Below, piece by piece: positions 16,943 to 24,424 of a stretch of 64,000 nt of DNA. The translations under genes were made by a program, and so were the position numbers. Each line of letters starts with the position of its first letter. Position 1 is the stretch's first letter. The notes under the pieces are model-generated. The model made no database searches and was not told the DNA's origin. It worked only from the letters and a program-made list of their open reading frames with translations. The DNA is from DATFQI01 sp963831105 (GTDB lineage: Bacteria > Actinomycetota > Thermoleophilia > Solirubrobacterales > Solirubrobacteraceae): positions 372,001 to 436,000 of the forward strand of contig CAWHOS010000009.1 in the NCBI GenBank assembly GCA_963831105.1, written 5' to 3'.

Positions 16943-17371
16943 GTCAGCGCCCCGCTGAGCCCGTCGAGCGCCTCGTCGAGCCGCCGGCGCGTCGCCTTGC
17001 GCATCATCCACATCCCCAGCCGCGCCGTCCCGCGCCCGCGCTGGGTCACGGTCAGCGTCACCGCCGTCCCGGCGCCGTCCGGCGCGAGCGCGACCTCGGT
17101 GCGGTGCTCGCGCAGCATCCGCTCGAACGGCGTGCCCTCCAGCGCCTGCGACCACGCCCGCCGGCGCGGCGGCTCGTGCGCCTCGACGCGGTAGTCCGCG
17201 CGCACGACCTTGCCGCGGTCGCGAGCGCATCACCGAGGTCCACGCCTCCTGGTCGACGGCCTCCACGCGCTCGGTCAGCGGCCACCAGCGCGGCAGGTGG
17301 TGCGGGTCCCCGACGACCGCCCAGACGTCGTCGAGCGGGACCGGCACGGTCCGCGACCGCCGGACGGTCAC
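16939..17371 (-). CDS. SRPBCC-family protein (one frameshift)
   Basis: A small (~143 residues) START/SRPBCC-fold protein. It begins VTVRRSRTVPVPLDDVW with the family's PHHLPRWWPLTERVE segment, then near 17215 the frame changes to continue DRGKVVRADYRVEAHEPPRR. It ends in a C-terminal helix (MRKATRRRLDEALDGL). Such proteins bind hydrophobic ligands. The GTG at 17371 overlaps the apt stop by 4 nt and its own TGA overlaps the next GTG, so it is the middle gene of an apt-SRPBCC-oxidase operon. The frameshift is probably an assembly error. Confidence 0.72.
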
Positions 17372-17904
17372 TCCGCGTCGTAGGAGATCAGCGAGTGCAC
17401 GTCGTAGCCGGCGAGCGGCTCGCGCCCGTTGAGGAACGCCAGCTCGACGAGGAACGCGCAGCCGGCGATCTGCGCGCCGCGGCCCTCGGCCAGCGACGCC
17501 AGCGCCTTCGCGGTGCCGCCCGTGGCCAGCAGGTCGTCGTGCAGCAGCACGCGGGCGCCGTGCGCGAGCGCGTCGGCGTGCATCTCCAGCGCGTCGACGC
17601 CGTACTCGAGGATGTACTCCGCCGAGACGGTGTCGTGCGGCAGCTTGCCGGGCTTGCGGGCGGGGACGAAGCCGACGCCCAGCTCGCGCGCGAGCGCCGC
17701 GCCGAGGATGAACCCGCGCGCCTCCGCCGCGAGCACGAGGTCGATGTCCCGCGGCCGCGCCCACTCCGCCAGCAGGCCGACGGCGCGGTCGAGCGCCTTC
17801 GGGTCCAGCAGCAGCGGCGTGATGTCCTTGAACACGATCCCGGGCTTGGGGAAGTCCGGGATGTCGCGGATGTGGTCGCGGAGGTCGAGCTCCTCCGCGC
17901 TCAC
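17368..17904 (-). CDS. apt: Adenine phosphoribosyltransferase
   Basis: A 178-residue type I phosphoribosyltransferase that salvages adenine to AMP with PRPP. It shows the Apt start DIPDFPKPGIVFKDITPLL, the AARGFILGAALA substrate loop, FVPARKPGKLPHDTV, and the PRPP motif in the form VLLHDDLLATGGTAKA. Its ATG overlaps the stop of the MerR-type gene (ATGA) and its own stop overlaps the SRPBCC GTG. Position within a garA-ftsR-apt string suggests growth-linked expression. Confidence 0.93.
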   Translation of the reverse strand: MSAEELDLRDHIRDIPDFPKPGIVFKDITPLLLDPKALDRAVGLLAEWARPRDIDLVLAAEARGFILGAALARELGVGFVPARKPGKLPHDTVSAEYILEYGVDALEMHADALAHGARVLLHDDLLATGGTAKALASLAEGRGAQIAGCAFLVELAFLNGREPLAGYDVHSLISYDAE

Positions 17905-18725
17905 TTGGCGATCCGCCTGAGGTCGCGCACGAGCAGCAGGTGCTTGAGGTGCGAGGCGACCGCGGCGAGGTTCTCGAGCGCCTCGACGGCCTCCTTGCGC
18001 CGCTCGGGGTTGCGCGAGCGCAGGGCCGGGGCGAGGATCTGCTGCAGCAGCGCGGCCTCGCGCTCGGCCGAGGTGCGGAACACGCGCAGGTTGCGGCCCG
18101 CCACGCCGTAGCGCGCCAGCTCGGTGACGGCGCGCACGATCTCGCGCTCCGTCTCGTCGTAGTACTTCGGGCTGCCCGCTCCCCCGCGCTGCTCGCCCTT
18201 GACGATCCCGTAGTCCTCGAGCTCGGAGACCAGCCGCGGGTCGGCGCCCGTCTCCTCGACGACGTCCTCGAGCGAGTACAGCGCGCCGCCGGAGCGGATC
18301 GAGAACGTCAGCCGGCGCAGCGCGGCGCCGGGGCGGGCGTCGCCGGCGGCGGCGCCCGGCTGGGTCTGCTGCGGCGCGGGCTCCTCCGTGGAGCGGCCGG
18401 CCGCGAGCTCCTGGCGGATCACCCGCAGCGGCAGGAACTCGTCGCGCTGCAGGCGCAGGATCGTGCGCAGGCGCGAGACGTCCGTGGAGGAGTACAGCCG
18501 GTAGCCGCCGGGCGTGCGCCGCGGCGTCAGCAGCTTCTGGTCCTCCAGGTAGCGGATCTTGGAGATCGAGATGTCCGGGAACTCCTGCGAGAGCGCCTTG
18601 CAGACGGCGCCGATCGTCAGCGCCTTGCCCGCGCCCTGCGGGGCCGGGTCCGGGCCTACGGGCGCGCCGCCGTCGCCCTCGGGCGGCGCGGGCGGCTCAT
18701 GGGCGCGCGTCTCCTCCGCCATCAC
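17901..18725 (-). CDS. ftsR: MerR-family regulator, FtsR-like
   Basis: A 274-residue protein with an N-terminal Pro/Ala-rich tail, then a MerR winged HTH (LTIGAVCKALSQEFPDISIS, KIRYLEDQKLLTPRRTPGGY) and a long C-terminal helical region. In mycobacteria and corynebacteria the homologous gene (Rv1828/FtsR) lies next to garA and activates division genes; the same neighbourhood is present here, with the garA-like gene directly upstream. It overlaps apt by 4 nt. Function in division is inferred from family and position. Confidence 0.82.
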   Translation of the reverse strand: MMAEETRAHEPPAPPEGDGGAPVGPDPAPQGAGKALTIGAVCKALSQEFPDISISKIRYLEDQKLLTPRRTPGGYRLYSSTDVSRLRTILRLQRDEFLPLRVIRQELAAGRSTEEPAPQQTQPGAAAGDARPGAALRRLTFSIRSGGALYSLEDVVEETGADPRLVSELEDYGIVKGEQRGGAGSPKYYDETEREIVRAVTELARYGVAGRNLRVFRTSAEREAALLQQILAPALRSRNPERRKEAVEALENLAAVASHLKHLLLVRDLRRIAK

Positions 18726-19199
18726 CTAGCGCGCGAGGTAGGTGAGCTTGTATTTGCCGACCTGCAGCTCGTCGCCGTCCTCGAGCCGGTGCGAGTCGAT
18801 CCTGCGGCGGTTCACGTAGGTGCCGTTCAGCGAGCCCGAGTCGTCGAGGTACCAGTCGCCCGAGCGGCGCACGAGCTGGGCGTGGTCGCGCGAGACCGTG
18901 ACGTCGTCGAGGAAGATCTCCGCGTCCGGGGAGCGGCCGATCATCATCCGCTCGCCCTGCAGCGGGTACGACTGGCCGACGCGCCCGCCGCCCGAGCGGA
19001 TGACCAGCGCGCCGCTCTCGGCCGCGACGTCGCCGACGTCGACGGGGCGCAGCTCGCCCGTCGTCTCGTCGATGATGTACGTCGCGGTCGTGACGTCGTC
19101 ACGCGTGGGCTCGTGGGTGCCCTGGAAGGCGCCGCACTTGGGGCAGTAGTTCGCCCCCTCGGAGACGACGAAGCCGCACTCTGGGCAGTGTCGGGCCAC
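18726..19199 (-). CDS. garA: FHA-domain protein with N-terminal zinc ribbon (GarA-like)
   Basis: A 157-residue protein. Residues 1-25 are a zinc ribbon (CPECGF and CPKCGA). An ETTGEL stretch (about residue 45) resembles the phospho-Thr motif region of GarA/OdhI. The FHA domain (about 65-157) keeps the phosphothreonine-binding residues in GRSPDAEIFLDDVTVSRDHA and SGSLNGTYVNRRRI. GarA/OdhI proteins bind and inhibit 2-oxoglutarate enzymes when unphosphorylated and are controlled by PknG/PknB. The zinc ribbon is absent from mycobacterial GarA. It starts with GTG at 19199. Confidence 0.82.
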   Translation of the reverse strand: MARHCPECGFVVSEGANYCPKCGAFQGTHEPTRDDVTTATYIIDETTGELRPVDVGDVAAESGALVIRSGGGRVGQSYPLQGERMMIGRSPDAEIFLDDVTVSRDHAQLVRRSGDWYLDDSGSLNGTYVNRRRIDSHRLEDGDELQVGKYKLTYLAR

Positions 19200-19217
19200 T
19201 CGCTCGGGGCTCGGGAG

Positions 19218-19472
19218 CTAGAGCTCGTCGCCGCCGGTCGCCCGGCCCGCGAGGATGTCCGTCAGCCGCTGCACGTCCGCGCCCGAGATGACCTCCTCGC
19301 CGCCCTCGTGCTTCTTGCGCAGGCGGTTGACCAGCTCGGCACGGAGGATGTCGATCTTGCCGTGAAGGATGCGGCGGCGGTAGGACACCTCCTGCTCTTC
19401 GTCAGTGAGCTGCTGGATGAGGTCCTTGAGCTCCTGGTCGGAGAGCGACCCCAGGTCGGGGAAGGTGTCCAT
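19218..19472 (-). CDS. RsiG-like small coiled-coil protein with c-di-GMP signature
   Basis: An 84-residue all-helical protein. It contains E-x3-S-x2-R-x3-H-x3-D in EQEVSYRRRILHGKID, which equals the RsiG c-di-GMP motif E(X)3S(X)2R(X)3Q(X)3D except that Q is H. The helix continues ILRAELVNRLRKK. Streptomyces RsiG is an anti-sigma factor for WhiG that needs c-di-GMP; shorter single-motif relatives act as homodimers. No WhiG-type sigma factor is in this window, but an EAL phosphodiesterase is encoded at 4439. It lies 18 nt upstream of the garA-like gene in the same direction. Confidence 0.68.
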   Translation of the reverse strand: MDTFPDLGSLSDQELKDLIQQLTDEEQEVSYRRRILHGKIDILRAELVNRLRKKHEGGEEVISGADVQRLTDILAGRATGGDEL

Positions 19473-19518
19473 CGTCGTCGTGTCCTCTCCTGTCGTGATG
19501 TTCGGGACCTTAGCAATG

Positions 19519-20229
19519 TCAAGCTGAGCTTGAGGCTTGCGTCCCGCGCGTCATACGGACCGCCTCGCGAAGGTACTGCGCCGTCGAACCCAGCACCAGT
19601 ACCAGGCCGAGGTAGAGGCAGATCTCCCCCACCGTCTCCAGCCCGGCCATGCCGAAGAACAGGGCGCTCATGACCGGCCACACGCCGGCGCGCCCGAGCC
19701 AGTTGACCTTCACGTCGAGCTGGCGGCGCAATCCCCAGCGCACGAGCCCGATCATGAACACCTCGCGCGCGACGAGGACCGCGAGCGCCCAGCGCGGGAG
19801 CAGCTCGAAGTACCAGCAGACCGCGACGCCGGAGATGATCAGCAGGCGGTCCACGGCTGGGTCCAGCAGGGCGCCGAGGCGCGAGTACTGGCCCGTGATG
19901 CGGGCGGCGATGCCGTCGAGGTAGTCGCTCCAGGCGACGACCGCGAAGATGATCACCGCGGTCCGGCTGACGCCGTCTCCGGAGGAGAACGCGAAGGCCA
20001 GGAACACCGGCAGCAGCCCGAGCCGGACGAAGCCGATCGCGTTCGGGATCGTCCACGGGTTCAGCGGCTGGCCCGCCAGGGTCTGCGGCGGCGGCGGGCC
20101 CGAGCGGTCCAGGCCCGCCAGCCGGCGGAAGGTCAGCCGCGCGCGCTCGGCGGTCTCCTGCGCCTTGGCTACCGCGTCCTGGCCGGCCTCGCGCGTCGTC
20201 CGGCGGCCGCCGCGGGCGTCGTCGTTCAA
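19519..20229 (-). CDS. pgsA: CDP-alcohol phosphatidyltransferase (PgsA-type)
   Basis: A 236-residue integral membrane enzyme. The signature D-G-x2-A-R-x8-G-x3-D-x3-D is complete: DGIAARITGQY then RLGALLDPAVD. About six hydrophobic helices follow the N-terminal 60-residue soluble segment. It should transfer a phosphatidyl group from CDP-diacylglycerol, most likely to glycerol-3-phosphate, although inositol-phosphate or cardiolipin-type acceptors are possible. The TTG start at 20229 overlaps the proS stop (TTGA), so the genes are translationally coupled. Confidence 0.85.
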   Translation of the reverse strand: MNDDARGGRRTTREAGQDAVAKAQETAERARLTFRRLAGLDRSGPPPPQTLAGQPLNPWTIPNAIGFVRLGLLPVFLAFAFSSGDGVSRTAVIIFAVVAWSDYLDGIAARITGQYSRLGALLDPAVDRLLIISGVAVCWYFELLPRWALAVLVAREVFMIGLVRWGLRRQLDVKVNWLGRAGVWPVMSALFFGMAGLETVGEICLYLGLVLVLGSTAQYLREAVRMTRGTQASSSA

Positions 20230-21909
20230 GGGAGGCTGCGCCACAGCTCCACCGCGGCGTCGGCGGCGCCCTCGAGCGGGATGGAGCGGGTCTCGCGGCC
20301 CCGGCGGACCTGGGCCTCGACCTCGCCCGAGCTCAGCGTGCGGCGCCCGACGGTGAGCCGCAGCGGCACCCCGAGGAGCTCCGCGTCGGCGAACTTCTCG
20401 CCGGGGCCGGCGTCGCGGTCGTCGTAGACGACCTCGAGCCCGGCCTCGCGCAGCTCCTCGTACAGGCGCTCGGCGACCTCGCGCTCCTCGCTGCCGTCCT
20501 TGCCGAGCCCGACGAGGTGCACGTCGAACGGGGCCATCGAGGCCGGCCAGGAGATGCCCTGCTCGTCGGCGTACTGCTCGACGGCCGCGGCCGACAGGCG
20601 GGCGGGGCCGAGCCCGTAGGAGCCCATCCAGATCGGCTTGGACTGGCCCGACTCGTCGAGGTAGGTCGCGCCGAGCGGGTCGGAGTAGCGCGTGCCGAGC
20701 TTGAAGATGTTGCCGACCTCGATCGCGGGCTCGATCCGGATCGGGCTGCCGTTGACGGTGTCGCCGGCCTCGACCGAGCGCACGTCGCCGCGCTTGAAGG
20801 GGAAGTCGCGGCCGGGCTCGACGCCGCGCAGGTGCGCGTTCTCGCGGTTGGCGCCCGTGATGTAGGACCCCGGCTCGACGGCGTCGTCGAGCAGGATCGG
20901 GACGTCGATGCCGACCGGCCCGATGTAGCCCGCCGGGCCGACGCGGTCGGCGAACTCCTCCGCGCGCGCGGGCCGGAACGCCGCGCCGAGGGCGTTCTGC
21001 AGCTTGATGTCGTTGACGCGATGGTCGCCGCGGACCATGACCATCACGAGGCCGCGGTCCTCGACCATCACGGGATAGGCCTTCAGCAGCGCGCCCGCCG
21101 GCACCTCGAGGCGCCCCGAGACGTCGGCCACGGTGACCAGGCCGGGCGTCTCGACGAGCTCGGGCGCGTCGATGCTCTCCGGCAGCTCGACGGGCTTCGC
21201 GTCGGCGGTGGCGATCTCGACGTTGGCGGCGTAGCCCGGGGCCAGCGCCACGTCGTTCTCGCCCGCGGGGGACGGCGCCATGTACTCGTGCGCGCCGTGG
21301 CCGCCCATCGCCCCCACGTCGGACTCGACCCGGTACCACTCGATCCCGCACCGGTCCATCACGCGGTCGTAGGCCTCGCGGTAGCGCTCGTAGTGCGCGT
21401 CCAGGCCCTCCTTGTCGCGATCGAAGGTGTAGGCGTCCTTCATGATGAACTCGCGCGTGCGCAGCAGCCCCGCGCGCGGGCGCGGCTCGTCGCGCTCCTT
21501 GATCTGGAAGTGGTAGAGGCTGAACGGCAGCTGGCGGTAGGAGCGCACCACCTGTGCGACGTGCTGCGTGACCGCCTCCTCGTGCGTCATCGCCAGCACG
21601 TAGCTCCGCGCCCTTGCGGTCCTGGAGCTTGAACAGCTCGGGGATCCCGTACCGGCCGCTGCGCTGCCACAGCTCTGCGGGCAGCATCACCGGCATCAGC
21701 AGCTCCTGGCCGCCGATCGCGTTCATCTCCTCGCGGATGATCTGCACGATGTTCTCGTGCACGCGCCAGCCGGCCGGCAGGAACGTCCACAGGCCCGAGC
21801 CGATCTGGCGGATCAGGCCCGCGCGGACCATCAGCTTGTGCGAGAGCGCCTCAGCGTCCGCGGGCGCCTGCTTCTCGGTCGGCAGGAAGTAGGTGGATAG
21901 GCGGGTCAT
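20226..21909 (-). CDS. proS: Prolyl-tRNA synthetase, bacterial type (one frameshift near 21603)
   Basis: A class II aminoacyl-tRNA synthetase that charges tRNA-Pro. From the ATG at 21909 the N-terminal part runs MTRLSTYFLPTEKQAP to ELFKLQDRKGAE. At about 21601-21604 one base appears missing and the protein continues LYVLAMTHEEAVT (motif 2 region). It then has a YbaK-type editing insertion (VTVADVSGRLEVPAGALLKA, VRGDHRVNDIKLQNALG) and the C-terminal anticodon-binding domain. The gene is essential, so a real frameshift is implausible. In many genomes proS follows rseP-ispG; here it is 4 kb further downstream. No ribosome binding site is evident. Confidence 0.9.
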
Positions 21910-22150
21910 TGAGTGGGGAGAGCCTAGATGGTCGATCTCCTGATCCGCGCGCCTCCTCGGTCCTGGATCGTGGATGCCGGGCGGTGCCGCCCGAAGCGGA
22001 ATAGTGGCAGCGCCACAGGCCGATTCGGACGGTGCCGACCCGGCGCCGCGAGACAGCACCGAGGTGGCGTGGGGGTCGGGGGATCGGGCATCCAGTGGTA
22101 GAAGTCTGTTCGAACCCTTCGGACGACCAGATCACGGGAGGAACCCCCAC
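21910..22150. other. Intergenic region between divergent proS and sodA, with a small perfect hairpin
   Basis: These 241 bp separate two divergent genes. GGGCGG (21979-21984) and CCGCCC (21987-21992) form a tight dyad. GGGAGGAA at 22136-22143 is the sodA ribosome binding site. No convincing promoter hexamers or RNA gene were found; a GTTCGAACCC at 22109-22118 is not part of a tRNA. Confidence 0.4.
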
Positions 22151-22756
22151 ATGGCTTACGAGGTCCCCGCTCTCCCCTACGACTTCGCCGCGCTCGAGCC
22201 CCACATCGACGCGAAGACGATGGAGATCCACCACGACAAGCACCACCAGGCGTACGTGGACAAGGTCAACGCCGCGCTCGAGGGCACCGACTTCGACGGC
22301 AAGCCGATCGAGGAGGTCCTCAAGAACCTCGACGCGCTCCCGTCCGACAAGCAGAAGGCGGTCCGCAACAACGGCGGCGGCCACTACAACCACTCGCTGT
22401 TCTGGGAGTGGATGAGCCCGGACGGCGGCGGCGAGCCCGACGGCGACCTCGCCTCGGCGATCGACAGCGCGTTCGGCTCCTTCTCGGACTTCCAGGCGAA
22501 GTTCAAGGAGACCGGCGTCAACCAGTTCGGCTCCGGCTGGTCGTGGCTGATCCACGACGGCAGCGGCCTCGCGGTGGTCGGCACGCCCAACCAGGACAAC
22601 CCGATCTCCGAGGGCAAGACGCCGCTGCTCGGCGTCGACGTCTGGGAGCACGCCTACTACCTCAAGTACCAGAACAAGCGCCCGGACTACATCGACGCCT
22701 GGTGGAACACGGTCAACTGGGCGAAGGTGGCCGAGGGCTACTCGGCGGTCTCCTGA
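22151..22756 (+). CDS. sodA: Superoxide dismutase (Mn/Fe family)
   Basis: A 201-residue Mn/Fe superoxide dismutase. Metal ligands appear in the expected order: HIDAKTMEIHHDKHH (His), NHSLFW (His) and DVWEHAYYLKYQNKR (Asp and His). The C-terminal alpha/beta domain includes FGSGWSWL. Mn versus Fe preference cannot be read with certainty. The ATG at 22151 has a strong GGGAGG 8-10 nt upstream. The following methyltransferase gene begins at or within the last codons, so they are probably cotranscribed. Confidence 0.95.
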   Translation: MAYEVPALPYDFAALEPHIDAKTMEIHHDKHHQAYVDKVNAALEGTDFDGKPIEEVLKNLDALPSDKQKAVRNNGGGHYNHSLFWEWMSPDGGGEPDGDLASAIDSAFGSFSDFQAKFKETGVNQFGSGWSWLIHDGSGLAVVGTPNQDNPISEGKTPLLGVDVWEHAYYLKYQNKRPDYIDAWWNTVNWAKVAEGYSAVS

Positions 22757-23494
22757 GCATCGACCCGCGCGCCTTCTACGAGGCGGGCTACACCAAGACG
22801 GACGCGGCCGAGGCGGAGCGCCTCGGCCGCTGGCGCGCGATCGGGGCGCGCTCGAAGGCCGCGCACGTGCGCGAGCTGTGCGCGCGGACGAAGCTCCGGC
22901 CGCGCACGCTCGTGGAGATCGGCTGCGGCGACGGGGCGCTCCTGGCCGCGCTGCGCGGGCTCGCGCCGGTGTTCGACGGGTTCGAGCTGAGCGCGCCGGC
23001 CGCCGAGCTGGCGCGGCGGGCGCTGCCCGACGCGCGGCGGATCGAGGCCTTCGACGGGTCCGAGGTCCCGGCCGAGGACGACACCTACGACCTGGCGATC
23101 CTCTCCCACGTGCTCGAGCACGTCCCGGTCCCGCTGCCCCTGCTGGCCGAGGCGGCGCGGGTGGCGCACGAGGTCATCGTCGAGGTGCCCCTGGAGGACA
23201 ACCGCTCGGCCCGCCGTCCCGCGAAGCGCGCCGAGGCCGCGTCGATCGGGCACCTGCACTTCTTCTCGCGCGCCGCGGTCCGCGGGCTGGTCGCCGAGGC
23301 GGGGCTGGAGGTCCAGGCCGAGCTCACCGATCCGCTGCCGTACGCGCACCACGCGTTCTTCGCCGACGGGGTTGCCGCCCGCTCCGCGCGCGGCCGCCAA
23401 GTGGGCCGTGCGGGCCGGGCTCCACCGCGTCGTGCCGCGGTCGGCCGAGACGCTGTTCACGGTGCACTACGCCGTGCTGGCCCGCCGGCCGTAA
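22753..23494 (+). CDS. Class I SAM-dependent methyltransferase (frameshift near the C-terminus)
   Basis: A ~247-residue methyltransferase. Motif I is VEIGCGDGALLAAL, motif II region FDGSEVPAEDDTYDLAILSHVLEHV, and late strands include IGHLHFFSRAAVRGLV. Near 23390 the reading frame shifts by one; in the new frame it continues AAAKWAVRAGLHRVVP to TLFTVHYAVLARRP and stops at 23494, which fits the family's last strand. No canonical start precedes the conserved IDPRAFYEAGYT; a CTG at 22753 overlapping the sodA TGA is the best candidate. The substrate is unknown; small-molecule methylation is most likely. Confidence 0.7.
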
Positions 23495-23502
23495 GCGTGG
23501 CG

Positions 23503-23692
23503 CGCCGGCTGGCGCCTTGGGCCGCTGCGAGCTGCGGTGCGCTTGAACGGCGGCACTGACGGGGAGGGAGTGAGCGCCCCGGAGGCTCGAGCCGCGAGTT
23601 GTTCAGCCTGAGACTGAGTAACTCCGGGCTCGACGCCGCGGGCGGCCCCCTCACCTCCCCTACCCAGCCGCTGTTGACGTTCGCCGGCGCTA
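23503..23692. repeat. Long dispersed structured element, copy C
   Basis: Shares four blocks in order with 55601-55839: CGCCGGCTGGCGCCT (23503-23517), GCGCTTGAACGGCGG (23539-23553), GGCTCGAGC, and CCCTCACC plus TACCCAGCCGCTGTTGACG (23648-23681). Nested pairing closes it: TGGCGCC (23510-23516) with GGCGCTA (23686-23692), and AACGGCGG (23546-23553) with CCGCTGTT (23668-23675, one G-U). The centre is hairpin copy C. It fills the whole gap between converging genes; the last bases include the TetR stop codon. Confidence 0.65.
23588..23632. terminator. Central hairpin of copy C, between converging genes
   Basis: CGAGCC (23588-23593) pairs with GGCTCG; inside, GAGTT with AACTC and GTTCAG with CTGAGT (two G-U pairs) around a TGA loop. 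The core equals the palindrome at 2859-2893. Its position between the methyltransferase and TetR stops suggests two-way termination. Confidence 0.55.
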
Positions 23693-24382
23693 CCCCGAGC
23701 GCCCGTAGGCGGCCAGCCCCGCCACGAGGACGTCGAGGCCGAACTCGAAGCGCTCGCCGGGCTCGCTCTGGCCGAGGGCGGCCAGGTGCGGGAAGCGGTC
23801 CGGCGGGAGGGCGGCGAGGTACGCGTCGACGTCCTCGCGGTAGCGCGCGCCCTCCTCGGTGGCCGAGAGGGACTGCTCGTAGGCCGTGGCCGCGGCGTAG
23901 AGCGGGAGCAGGTCGACCGCATGGGCGATCACCTGCTTCGGCAGGCCTCCCAGCGTGAGGATCTCGATCATCCGGTCCGTGACGCGGAGGGCCGCCTCGC
24001 CGAGCGGGATGGTGCCCAGGCTCGCTCGCGCCAGGTCGCGGTGGGCGAGCAGGACGGCGTGCATCTCGCGCACGAGCTCCTTGATCTGCTCCTGCCAGCG
24101 CTCGGGGTCCGGCTCGGGGAGCTGCACCTCGCCCGCGAGGCGCTCGATCAGCAGCGACAGCAGCTCGTCCTTGCCCGAGACGTGGGCGTAGAGCGACGCC
24201 GGGCCGGTTCCGAGCGCCTCCGCGACGCTGCGCATGCTGACGGCGTCGAGACCTCCGGCGTCGACGAGCCGCAGCGCGGCGCCGACGATCCGGTCGCGGG
24301 TGAGCGGCTCGCGGGCGGGCGCCGCCCGCGCCGGCCGGCCTCGCCGGGGTGGCTCGGGGAGCGCGCTCGGCACGAACGCCAT
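23690..24382 (-). CDS. TetR-family repressor
   Basis: A 230-residue TetR regulator. The N-terminal HTH is LTRDRIVGAALRLVDAGGLD to MRSVAEALGTGPASLYAHVSGKDELL; the C-terminal domain is of the TetR_C-like class seen in tetracycline-repressor-type actinobacterial proteins. The start at 24382 lies 10 nt from a 33-bp palindrome at 24392-24424, the probable operator, so autoregulation is likely. The ligand is unknown. The amidase gene just upstream is in the same direction. Confidence 0.85.
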   Translation of the reverse strand: MAFVPSALPEPPRRGRPARAAPAREPLTRDRIVGAALRLVDAGGLDAVSMRSVAEALGTGPASLYAHVSGKDELLSLLIERLAGEVQLPEPDPERWQEQIKELVREMHAVLLAHRDLARASLGTIPLGEAALRVTDRMIEILTLGGLPKQVIAHAVDLLPLYAAATAYEQSLSATEEGARYREDVDAYLAALPPDRFPHLAALGQSEPGERFEFGLDVLVAGLAAYGRSG

Positions 24383-24391
24383 TCTACAGTT

Positions 24392-24424
24392 GGAACGGTG
24401 TTCGTCTAGGACGAACGTCGTTCC
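24392..24424. promoter_or_regulatory. 33-bp palindromic operator before the TetR gene
   Basis: GGAACG (24392-24397) and GTTCGTC (24400-24406) are mirrored by GACGAAC (24410-24416) and CGTTCC (24419-24424) around a TAG centre, with only the GT/GT positions unmatched. It overlaps the amidase stop codon and ends 10 nt before the TetR start. Confidence 0.75.

Noticed and set aside
22105..22125. GTTCGAACCC resembling a tRNA T-loop upstream of sodA
   Set aside because: The flanking bases do not form a 5-bp T stem, and no D arm, anticodon arm or acceptor stem could be placed around it.
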